Assembly: GCF_007000325.2 (NCBI RefSeq)
Contig: NZ_CP117268.1
Location: forward strand, 992,001-1,056,000
Origin: Rhizobium rhododendri
GTDB lineage: Bacteria > Pseudomonadota > Alphaproteobacteria > Rhizobiales > Rhizobiaceae
Length of the DNA: 64,000 nt
Reading direction: 5' to 3'
A program made the position numbers and the translations under genes. Below, in pieces: positions 28,375 to 35,390 of the stretch (positions within the stretch are counted from its first letter, which is position 1; every line of letters starts with the position of its first letter). The notes under the pieces are model-generated. The model was not told the origin of the DNA. It saw only the letters and a list, made by a program, of their open reading frames with translations, and did no database searches.

Positions 28375-28620
28375 GCTCTCCTGGAGCGCTTACCGAAACA
28401 GTCAACGCCAACGGCATTCTGGAACCGTCCCGATCGGCAAAGGTTGGTGCACAGGTCACGGGGTAATTATAGGCCGTCAACGCCTCGCTTGGAGAAGAAG
28501 TCAAGGAACGAGATCTGATCGCCGAAGTCGAATCTCTACAGGAGCAGAACGAGCTGCGGCAGGCAAAGGCGTCGCTGGCGGATACGATCGACACGACGCG
28601 CATCGACGTCAAACTCCACA
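28375..28620 (+). pseudogene. MacA-like periplasmic membrane fusion protein remnant
   Basis: Two frames give pieces of a HlyD/MacA-type protein in the right order. The first (28375-28470) reads LTETVNANGILEPSR and KVGAQVTG, then meets a TAA stop. The second begins AVNASLGEEVKERDLIAEVE and continues SLQEQNELRQAKASLADTID, the lipoyl/coiled-coil start of MacA proteins. The signal peptide, the beta-barrel part and the ABC partner are missing. This is a decayed fragment of an efflux-pump adaptor. Identification rests on remembered motif order; no alignment was run. Confidence 0.65.
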
Positions 28621-29026
28621 CCGTCAGCCGCACCCTCCACCCGGATATCCCGAAACGTCGCAAGCATCAGCTCCGCGCTCGTCCTCAGGAATGCGCTGAG
28701 CGTTTTCGATCCGGCGATCTGCATCTGGCGGCGCGTAACTCGGCGGGCGTTGATCAGGACTGGACATCAAATAGCGAGCAGGTGTTTTTTGAAGTCTGAT
28801 GCCGGAAAACTCACACGCCTTGTCTACCACTGGAACTCTCGGCGGTCTTCTTACTTCGCCGCTGTTATCGGTTCCTTGATCTAACAATTTGGAATTTATT
28901 GCTCCTCTTGGAAGAAATGCGTAGACTGCTAAAAATTCTCATTGATTGTCGCTCTGTCGATTTTCGAGTATTTGCCGTCTTTTCATCTGACGTTAAAAGA
29001 ACGAGGGAAGGAGGATCTCGGCCGGA
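28621..29026. other. Intergenic region upstream of the GntR-family gene
   Basis: No gene was recognised in these 406 bases. A GGAGG sequence at 29010-29014 lies 12 bases before the GntR start codon at 29027. The left part may hold further decayed MacA-like sequence. Confidence 0.35.
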
Positions 29027-30022
29027 ATGACCGTTTCAGCTCTTGAACCCGTCAACGCCATGCGCAAGCGGAGCCTTTACCAGGAACTTTACAACCAATT
29101 GAAAGATGACATCTTAGGCGGACGCGTCTCCACTGGTACCGTCTTGCTGGAAGGCCCTCTCGCCGAACTTCTGGGCAGCAGCCGAGCTCCTGTCCGCCAA
29201 GCTCTAAGGCTCCTTGCAGCAGATGGCCTGATTAACCGCTTCGAAGGCCGCGGTTTTGTCGTCGGCCCGGCTGGAACCAAGATTAAGCGCGTCAATATCA
29301 CAGAAAGCCTCGGACACCTCGTTGATGCGCAGGACAGGCCTTTGTTTGCATGGCAGGCACTTTACGAGGATGTGGAGCGAATCGTTGTCCATCGATCTTT
29401 TTTCGGGCGTTTTCGTATCAACGAGTTGGAGCTGGCCCGTTGCTACGGGGTCGGTCGCACCGTCGCTCGAGATGTGCTTGTCAAACTTGAAACACTGGGT
29501 ATCACGGAAAAGGATGACAGCTTCCGTTGGTCTATTGTTCCCTTGGACAGCCGCCGCATCACCGATCTTTACGAAGTCCGCGAGCAAGTCGAGCCATTGG
29601 CGCTTGCACGCGCCATGGATGCGGTGCCGGACGATCATATCGACAGGATGCTAACGCGCCTTTCGCAGACGCTCGAGACCTATCCCAATGTTTCGTCCGC
29701 GATTATGTATGATCTTGAACTGGATCTGCATGTTCGCAGCATCCAGCCCTGCCCGAACAAGGAGCTTCTCAGTATTCTGCAGCGCACCCACTGCATTCTC
29801 ACGCTGAGCAAGCACGTGCTCGGTATCCGGATGGAGATGCCAGAATACGAACCCTTTCTGGCCGAGCATATCACCGTTTTCCGCATGATGCGCCGTCGCG
29901 ACAAGGATGGGCTGATGCTGGCCATGCGCAGCCATATCCACGGGTCCAAATCTAAGGTTGTCGAGCGAGCCGCGACCGTGCGGCAAACTTGTCAGCCGGA
30001 CGATTGCAGCTTCATCGTTTGA
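29027..30022 (+). CDS. GntR-family (FadR subgroup) regulator with two winged-helix segments
   Basis: The 331-residue protein has an N-terminal GntR winged helix (YQELYNQLKDDILGGRV, LAELLGSSRAPVRQALRLLA). It is followed by a second one at about residues 108-170 (YEDVERIVVHRSFFGRFRI, LARCYGVGRTVARDVLVKLE). An FCD-type helical ligand domain comes next (ITDLYEVREQVEPLALARAM; the metal-binding His residues lie in HITVFRMMRRRD and SHIHGS). Most FadR-type proteins have only one DNA-binding domain, so the tandem arrangement is unusual. It is convergent with the UxaA-type gene, whose stop lies 12 bases away, and is a likely regulator of sugar-acid catabolism. Ligand unknown. Confidence 0.85.
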   Translation: MTVSALEPVNAMRKRSLYQELYNQLKDDILGGRVSTGTVLLEGPLAELLGSSRAPVRQALRLLAADGLINRFEGRGFVVGPAGTKIKRVNITESLGHLVDAQDRPLFAWQALYEDVERIVVHRSFFGRFRINELELARCYGVGRTVARDVLVKLETLGITEKDDSFRWSIVPLDSRRITDLYEVREQVEPLALARAMDAVPDDHIDRMLTRLSQTLETYPNVSSAIMYDLELDLHVRSIQPCPNKELLSILQRTHCILTLSKHVLGIRMEMPEYEPFLAEHITVFRMMRRRDKDGLMLAMRSHIHGSKSKVVERAATVRQTCQPDDCSFIV

Positions 30023-30034
30023 TCTATTCGCTGG

Positions 30035-31567
30035 TCAGGTCACCGCGCCGACCTGCCACGGAACAAATTCGTTGTCGCCGTAATCGTAGATTTCGCTCCG
30101 TGTCTTCTTGCCCGATGCGACGGCAATGATGTCTTCGAATATCCGCTCTCCCGCAGCCTCGATCGTATCCTCGCCGGTAACAATGCCACCGCAGTTGATA
30201 TCCATATCCTCCTGCATATGTTCATACATTTCGCTGTTGGTCGCAATCTTAATGCAGGGAGCAGGCTTGAAGCCGGAGACGGAACCGCGGCCGGTCGTGA
30301 AACAAATGACATTGCAGCCGCCGGCCACCTGGCCCGTTACCGCGACGGGATCGTATCCGGGCGTATCCATGAAGACTAAGCCGGGTTCAGTGACGATTTC
30401 GGCATACTCGTAGACGGCCTTCAACGGCATGGTGCCGCCCTTAGCAACGGCGCCCAATGACTTTTCGAGGATTGTTGTCAATCCGCCAAGTTTGTTGCCG
30501 TGCGATGGATTGTTGTTGAGTTCAGCGCCGTTTCGTTTTGTGTAATCACGCCACCAATCAATCCGCGACAGCAGCTGTTCTGCGACGGCCGGGGTTGCAG
30601 CACGACTGGTCAGCAGATGCTCGGCGCCATAAATTTCCGGCGTTTCAGCGAGGACCGAAGTGCCGCCATTGCGCACGATTAGGTCGGATGCGTACCCCAG
30701 CGCCGGGTTTGCGGAAATGCCGGAATAACCGTCAGAACCACCGCATTCCAGCGCCACTTTCAGGCCGGAAAGGGGTTGTTGCGTGCGTTTCGCAGCGTTC
30801 ACCTCCGGCAGCATGTCGTGTATCATCTCGCTGGCCGCCGCGATCGTCTTGCGTGTGCCGCCGAGGTGCTGGATCGTCATGGTGCGCAAGCGCTTGCCTT
30901 CCTCCAGCTTAAAGTGTTCGAGGATCGGGCCGATCTGGTTGGTTTCGCAGCCAAGTCCGATCATCAGGATTCCGCCGAAATTGGGGTGCCGCGCATAACC
31001 TTGCAGAGTGCGGATCAGCATGAGGTAGCCTTCTGCCTTGGTATTGATCGCACAGCCGCCGCCATGGGTTAGCGCAACGACACCATCGACATTGTCGTAA
31101 CCTTCAAGCCCACCAGTCCGGTTGAAGTGCTCTGCAATCGCCTTGGAAACCGTAGCAGAACAGTTCACCGTTGTGATGATGCCGATGAAGTTGCGTGTGC
31201 CGATGCCGCCTACGCCACGATCAAAGCCCAAGAACGTGCGGCGCGCCGTCTCGGGCAGCATGCCCCTTTCCTCGATATCGACGCTGAACTGGTGCTGATG
31301 CTCGGATTCGATGACGGCAAGATTGTGGAGGTGCACATGACCGCCGGCTGGAATGAATTGCGTCGCAATCCCTATCGACTGGCCGAACTTTCGGATTTCT
31401 TGACCGGCCGGGATGTCACGTACTGCGATCTTGTGACCACGCGGGATCTGATCTGCTGCGACAAGGCCGTCAATGCCAGTCGCTGCGCCAGCCCTCACCA
31501 TGGCACGCGCCACGCCTACGTCGTCAAGGGCGTTGAGAAGGATCACCGGTGAGTTCGAAATGGGCAT
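30035..31567 (-). CDS. uxaA: UxaA-family altronate/galactarate dehydratase
   Basis: The 510-residue cytoplasmic enzyme has an N-terminal SAF domain (about 1-100, HKIAVRDIPAGQEIRKFGQS) and a long dehydratase domain. The latter includes GTRNFIGIITTVNCSATVSK, ALTHGGGCAI, IGLGCETNQI, LECGGSDGYSGISANPALGY, GNKLGGLTTILEKSLG and CFTTGRGSVSG. These are signatures of UxaA/GarD, iron-dependent dehydratases that turn altronate or galactarate into keto-deoxy sugar acids. Length fits E. coli UxaA. Single-polypeptide fusion of SAF and catalytic parts is normal. The convergent GntR regulator points to sugar-acid induction. Altronate versus galactarate cannot be told. Confidence 0.9.
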   Translation of the reverse strand: MPISNSPVILLNALDDVGVARAMVRAGAATGIDGLVAADQIPRGHKIAVRDIPAGQEIRKFGQSIGIATQFIPAGGHVHLHNLAVIESEHQHQFSVDIEERGMLPETARRTFLGFDRGVGGIGTRNFIGIITTVNCSATVSKAIAEHFNRTGGLEGYDNVDGVVALTHGGGCAINTKAEGYLMLIRTLQGYARHPNFGGILMIGLGCETNQIGPILEHFKLEEGKRLRTMTIQHLGGTRKTIAAASEMIHDMLPEVNAAKRTQQPLSGLKVALECGGSDGYSGISANPALGYASDLIVRNGGTSVLAETPEIYGAEHLLTSRAATPAVAEQLLSRIDWWRDYTKRNGAELNNNPSHGNKLGGLTTILEKSLGAVAKGGTMPLKAVYEYAEIVTEPGLVFMDTPGYDPVAVTGQVAGGCNVICFTTGRGSVSGFKPAPCIKIATNSEMYEHMQEDMDINCGGIVTGEDTIEAAGERIFEDIIAVASGKKTRSEIYDYGDNEFVPWQVGAVT

Positions 31568-31790
31568 GGCTGCCTTCTAGAAACAGTTTCAAATAATGAC
31601 TTTTGCAGGCAATAAGCAATCATGTTAGATCACTGTCGTCAAGAAAAATTGGGAGACGAGCTTGACGGGAGGGCATCTTGGGCTAGCAGTTCAATTTTGG
31701 CTTTCTCCCGACTACCGGCCCCTGCTCATCGATCGCGCATTGCGCACGCTCTGGTAATCACCATTAGGCATCCTTTGCAGATCACCTTCG
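31568..31790. other. Spacer upstream of uxaA and the SDR remnant
   Basis: This short region contains the promoter side of the leftward dehydratase gene. Its right end (31779-31790) reads in frame into the SDR remnant, suggesting the missing N-terminus of that gene was lost here. Confidence 0.35.
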
Positions 31791-32177
31791 GTGCTGGTTG
31801 CGGGCGGTGTCAGTGGCATCGGCGGAGCCGTTTCTGAGAGGTTCGCCAGAGAGGGAGCACAAGTCTACGCGACCAGCCGCAAGGGCGCGGAAAGCGAACC
31901 AGACCCAGGCGGAATAGCTAGCATCACCACGATCCAGGCAGACGCCAGCAACGACGCAGATCTTCAGCGCGTCTTTGAGCAGATCCGGTCTGACCGAGGC
32001 CGGATCGACGTGCTCGTCGTCAATGCAGGCCTATCGGAATACGCACCCCTTGGAGACATTTCCGAAGATCATTTCGATATAACCTTCGGCCTGAACGTCC
32101 GATCCCTCGTGTTCGCAGTGCAGCACCCCAGTTGCCTCGTCCACTACCATCTTGATTTTATGCGGGCTGATGAGTAA
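31791..32177 (+). pseudogene. Truncated short-chain dehydrogenase/reductase
   Basis: A 128-codon frame holds the first half of an SDR: LVAGGVSGIGGAVSERFARE (the TGxxxGIG cofactor loop with T replaced by A), then VYATSRKG, IDVLVVNAGLSEYAPLG (NAG motif) and GLNVRSLVFAVQ. After that point the homology stops and a short unrelated tail leads to a stop. The catalytic Ser, Tyr-x3-Lys and the second half are absent, against the usual length of about 250 residues. It is therefore a broken gene, cut just before the toxin-antitoxin pair. Confidence 0.8.
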
Positions 32178-32213
32178 ATAGGTCACTTGTGACCCGATTT
32201 AGAGGAGGCCATA

Positions 32214-32474
32214 GTGTCGACGGTTAGTTTAAAGGACGCGAAAGCGTCTTTCTCGCATCAAATTGACCAAGCTGCTGGCGGTGAGTTCGTGACAATTACG
32301 CGGCATGGGCGCGCCACCGCGGTCCTCGTCAGCGTGAGAGCCGCTGAGGCGGCAAAAAAGGCACTCCGGAAGGATCGCCCTAGTCTTGTTCAACACCTGA
32401 AAACATTTCCGGTCGATCTCGACGAGGACGTGTTCGCTCGCAATCCAACCCCCTCGCGTGACGTTGACCTGTGA
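32214..32474 (+). CDS. Phd/YefM-family antitoxin
   Basis: The 86-residue protein has the Phd fold: VSLKDAKASFSHQIDQAAGG, then FVTITRHGRATAVLVSVR. The N-terminus binds operator DNA and the C-terminal tail (from about 55) should wrap the toxin. GTG at 32214 has GAGGAGG seven bases upstream, a strong ribosome binding site. The stop overlaps the toxin start by four bases (GTGA), the usual order antitoxin-toxin with coupled translation. The complex normally represses its own promoter. Confidence 0.92.
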   Translation: MSTVSLKDAKASFSHQIDQAAGGEFVTITRHGRATAVLVSVRAAEAAKKALRKDRPSLVQHLKTFPVDLDEDVFARNPTPSRDVDL

Positions 32475-32914
32475 GGTTCCTCCTCGATACAAACGCCATC
32501 TCACTGTTTTCGCCATATAATGCCGACGCGTCCGAGAGCTTTTCAAAGTGGGCTGATGAGCAAGACCAGCTAGACGCTATTTATATGTCCGCAATGACAA
32601 TTCACGAGATCGAAAAAGGCATTCGGCTGTTAGAGGCGAAAGGCGCCACAGCGAAGGCGGCGGGGATAAGAAGCTGGCTGCTGGGGCTAATCGCTGGAAA
32701 CGGCGATCACATACTGCCTATCGACAATGTTGTCGCACTTGAGTCCGGCAGGTTGGAAGCAAAAGCCATATCCGCAGGATATGGGCCTGGCGCTGCAGAC
32801 GCGATCATTGCTGGCACTGCAAGTGTTCATAATTTGACGATCATCACTAAGAACTTGAAACACTTCTTGTCGTTCGGAGTGGCGGTTAAATCCCCGGATC
32901 AGGTCGCGCCTTGA
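32471..32914 (+). CDS. VapC-type PIN-domain toxin
   Basis: The 147-residue protein is a PIN ribonuclease: FLLDTNAISLFSP (Asp 6), MTIHEIEKGIRLLE (Glu 46), GPGAADAIIAGTA (Asp 110) and IITKNLKHF near 124-132. Three of the four metal-binding acidic residues are present; the last, usually Asp in TRNxxDF, is His 131 here. PIN toxins cut RNA (often tRNA) when free of antitoxin. GTG start overlaps the antitoxin stop. The toxin may still be active, since this position varies among VapC proteins. Confidence 0.9.
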   Translation: MRFLLDTNAISLFSPYNADASESFSKWADEQDQLDAIYMSAMTIHEIEKGIRLLEAKGATAKAAGIRSWLLGLIAGNGDHILPIDNVVALESGRLEAKAISAGYGPGAADAIIAGTASVHNLTIITKNLKHFLSFGVAVKSPDQVAP

Positions 32915-33377
32915 TATTCACGACTGTTAAAGCTTGTAATCTTGGTGGCTTTCTCTAGGCGCCCGCCGAGGCATTCCAGGCCAAGTACCTCGGCGAGTGA
33001 TCTGACTCGCGTGAGTTCGAGCGTCAGGGGCGCGATGCTTACTTCCCCGTTGGAAACCGCCGTCTGCACTCATTCGACGGTTCCAACGGGTATGGCTATA
33101 TTTGCTGGACCATGGGTCATAGGGGCGAAGCACAAAATACCCGGCCATCGGTTTACCGCAAAGACATGCAACCCTTTCGATACTTCGCTCACGGGCACTA
33201 AGGGCAGATGATTGCCGTCATTCCCGAAAAGGAAATTGTCATCAGCCATCTCGCCCAATCTATCGCAAATATCAGCGTGCTCAACTCATGGCGCCTTCCG
33301 TCACATGAAACGGCTGTATTGATCCTGCAACAACCATATAGATGCCGTCACCAGCAGACACGAAAGTCGAGATGGGC
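32915..33377. other. Intergenic region with possible minus-strand coding relic
   Basis: Minus-strand frames here read like parts of one former protein. One is NRWPGILCFAPMTHGPANIA (in 33070-33258). After a frame change comes APLTLELTRVRSLAEVLGLE (below 33070). The family was not recognised. This is weak evidence of a decayed gene between the toxin and the IS66 end. Confidence 0.25.
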
Positions 33378-33861
33378 GTAAGCGCCGTCTCCGCCCCATT
33401 TGATTTGGTGTATTTTGAGCTCGCTGCATATGCGAGAAGGTTTTCAGTTGTATCTGGAGATTTGCATGGCAGATGATGGATTTGTTGGTCGCTACGAAGT
33501 TGTCGAGCCGCGCCGCGGAAACCGGCGTTTGCCGGATGATGTGAAGGCGCGGATCGTGGCGGAAAGCTTTGAGCCTGGTGTTCGCGTTGTTGAGGTCGCG
33601 CGCCGTCACGGCGTTATAGCAAACCAGCTTTCCGATTGGCGACGTCAGGTGCGCGACGGCATTCTGGTGCTGCCGTTTGCGGCGGCAACGACGCCGTCCG
33701 CGCACGATGGTATCGAGCCGGCATGCGTACCTCTGGCAATCGCTCCGGATGCGCCTGAGCCTGTCAATCGGTTGCCGCTGCCGAAGCTGGCCTCCGACGG
33801 GCCGAAGGTGCAGGTTTTGACGTTGGAGATTGGCTCAGACGTCGTGATGCGGGTTCCAGCA
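33378..33861 (+). mobile_element. IS66-family left-end remnant
   Basis: The sequence from 33378 starts GTAAGCGCCGTCTCCGCCCC, matching the GTAAGCG terminal inverted repeat of IS66 elements. It runs through the usual leader into the tnpA frame at 33466. Homology to the element ends at about 33861, where a cut sensor-kinase sequence begins on the other strand. TnpB, TnpC and the right end are missing, so the element is dead. Likely an insertion into the kinase gene followed by a deletion. Confidence 0.8.
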
Positions 33862-33900
33862 CCCGTCAGATTGCCGATGGCTTCCATCTTCTGGGCCTGA
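33466..33900 (+). pseudogene. tnpA: IS66 TnpA (Orf1), C-terminally truncated
   Basis: The ATG at 33466 follows GGAG and gives ADDGFVGRYEVVEPRRGNRR, then LPDDVKARIVAESFEPGVRV and ARRHGVIANQLSDWRRQVRD, the helix-turn-helix of IS66 TnpA. EIGSDVVMRVP follows. In intact proteins this continues with about 15-20 residues (PVERVAALVRA-like). Here codons after about 132 (33861) read through kinase-derived DNA in the wrong frame to a stop at 33900. Confidence 0.85.
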
Positions 33901-34060
33901 AGCAATGCTAGCTCGGTTTGGCGCAGCGTTGCCGCCACATACCGTTCCTCGGTCACGCGGCCGACGGCGTGGATGAAGCCGTCGTCTGGTACAGCCGTCT
34001 GGGAAATTGTCCGATAGGTGCCATTCCTGCACGCGTATCGATTCTCGAGTGAAAATGGAG
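33861..34060 (-). pseudogene. PAS-type sensor histidine kinase fragment
   Basis: On the minus strand a PAS core is readable: SLENRYACRNGTYRTISQTA and PDDGFIHAVGRVTEERYVAA. It is followed by the start of a HisKA dimerisation helix, ALLQAQKMEAIGNLTG. In intact kinases the phosphoacceptor block (GGVAHDFNN-like) comes next; here it is replaced by the IS66 end at 33861. The upstream part of the gene is also missing. It is a relic. Confidence 0.75.
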
Positions 34061-34097
34061 TGGCCTCTGCTGGAGCTTGCCCACCTCCTCCATCGTC

Positions 34098-34190
34098 GCC
34101 TGAAAACATAGCTTCGAAATTTGGGGACAGAACTTCCAACGCCTCGTCTAAAATCGCGCGGACTGCGGCAGGGGATCGTTCGTTGGAACG
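34098..34190 (-). pseudogene. Possible IS5-like transposase N-terminal scrap
   Basis: Immediately upstream of the PAS relic, and in the same frame, about 31 codons read SPAAVRAILDEALEVLSPNF followed by EAMFSG. This resembles the DEALxxLSPxFxxxYxxxGRPSIPPE start of IS5-type transposases, with the glycine-arginine-proline block lost. The match is short and the call tentative; the alternative is a chance extension of the kinase frame. Confidence 0.35.
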
Positions 34191-34399
34191 CATGCTTCGC
34201 AGCTCCAATAAGAAAACAGACCCGCCGTTTGGATATCACTGCCTCGCATGTCCTGCTCCTGCAAATGGCAACTTGCGTCAATTCCAGAGCCGACATCTCG
34301 AGGGGCTGGTGCTGGCCTCTGTCCCATGCGAGAACGACCCCTAGGACGGACACACGCTCAAAGTTTGAGGTTGCGACATAAAATCCTCTCTGAACCACG

Positions 34400-34785
34400 G
34401 GCTAAAGGCTACGCCAAGGGGTAACGGCAGAGGTGCGAATGCCGCCTAAGAAATGGCTGCGTTGGCCAGCAATGCGTCACTATGTATAACATTTCAAAGA
34501 GAGAAATGTGCGGTCGCGTCCCAAGCCGTGGACTTAGCAGACATTATTGCACTATTGAGGCATGCTATGCATTTTTCGTATATCCATACGGGTTTTCATA
34601 AAGCCACAGGCAAGTTTGGATTGCCAAAACTCGGGGTGTGGAATGTTGACATGAAGTCTACATTGCTCCGGTAAGTCGATCTCGGCTGTTAAGCGCTCAC
34701 TGCGTATTTCCGTTTGATCTCCTCGTAAGTCTAGTAAACGATGTATGTTTCGGAAAATGACTTCCGGAGATATGCGATGCCAACA
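34400..34785. other. Intergenic, no feature recognised
   Basis: About 390 bases between the kinase/IS relics and a strong hairpin. Only short unsupported frames were seen on both strands. Confidence 0.3.
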
Positions 34786-34821
34786 GAGCCCGCGGTGAGG
34801 TCCCATCCTCCCCGCGGGCTC
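34786..34821. repeat. Strong inverted repeat (hairpin)
   Basis: GAGCCCGCGG at 34786-34795 pairs perfectly with CCGCGGGCTC at 34812-34821. After one mismatch, GAGG and CCTC extend the stem, leaving a loop of about six bases (TCCCAT). The right side is followed by AATCGCAAAAAA, so on the minus strand a T-run would precede, not follow, the stem; on the plus strand no T-run follows. It may be a terminator remnant or part of a repeated palindromic element. Confidence 0.7.
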
Positions 34822-34989
34822 AATCGCAAAAAAGGCGCGAGTCCAAGGTCTGGGAATCCAAACTCGAACCCCTGAACTGAACGGAATAACTTTTTTGCGC
34901 CCGCAAGACGTATGCGCCCCCGGTGAAGGCCGTCTTGCGAAGTTGATGGGAACATAGGAAGTCCTAGCGCAAACAGTTGGAGTAGTCCT

Positions 34990-35110
34990 ATGACGAAGCA
35001 TTCGATTGGAGTGATCACGTCTGTAGAACGCCGCCGGCGCTAGTCCAGCGAGGACAAGAACCGGCTCGGGTGGATGCACAGTTCCGCTCCTGGGAATGCC
35101 AGGCCCTCAT
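34990..35110 (+). pseudogene. tnpA: Second IS66-type TnpA remnant with in-frame stop
   Basis: ATG at 34990, preceded by TTGGAG, gives TKHSIGVITSVERRRR. This is the start of the other IS66 TnpA subgroup, whose next residues are WSxEEKxRLV. Here the Trp codon is TAG, followed in frame by SSEDKNRL before homology fades. A GTATGCGCCCCCGG-like candidate terminal repeat lies at 34910. The element is otherwise gone. Confidence 0.65.
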
Positions 35111-35145
35111 TGCCCGCCTGTGGTGTCACGTTAAAATGTCGGGCG

Positions 35146-35222
35146 GGCTCAGTGGGATTGCCGACGGCACTCAGCCGCTCGTAACGATCATCCAATTCCC
35201 AAAAGGCAGGCTGTCCACGCAT
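35146..35222 (-). pseudogene. IS5-like transposase N-terminal remnant
   Basis: From ATG at 35222 the minus strand reads MRGQPAFWELDDRYERLSAV, then GNPTE. This is the typical MRGQPGFF(D/E)xDxRxxxLS start of IS5/IS1182-type transposases. Homology then stops. Only about 26 codons remain, so the call rests on a short motif. Confidence 0.45.
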
Positions 35223-35390
35223 TATCCGCTCCCAACAAATCGGGGTTCTGAGCCTTACACTTGTGCTCTTGCCCATGTCCTGCAACCTGCTGCCAGAGAG
35301 CCGCCTTGCATTTAGGCGTTTAGAATGCCCGCCGAAGTTGATCTGTGTAGATCTTCAGCTCTTGGAAAAACCACGCAAATAGCCGATCGG

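Noticed and set aside
33835..34398. 187-codon minus-strand frame across the kinase relic
   Set aside because: It is a neighbouring frame of the PAS remnant and shows no family motif.
34850..34890. GGTTCGAGTTTGGATTCC-like sequence on the minus strand, reminiscent of a tRNA T-arm
   Set aside because: The arms do not pair as a T-stem and no acceptor or anticodon arm could be found around it.
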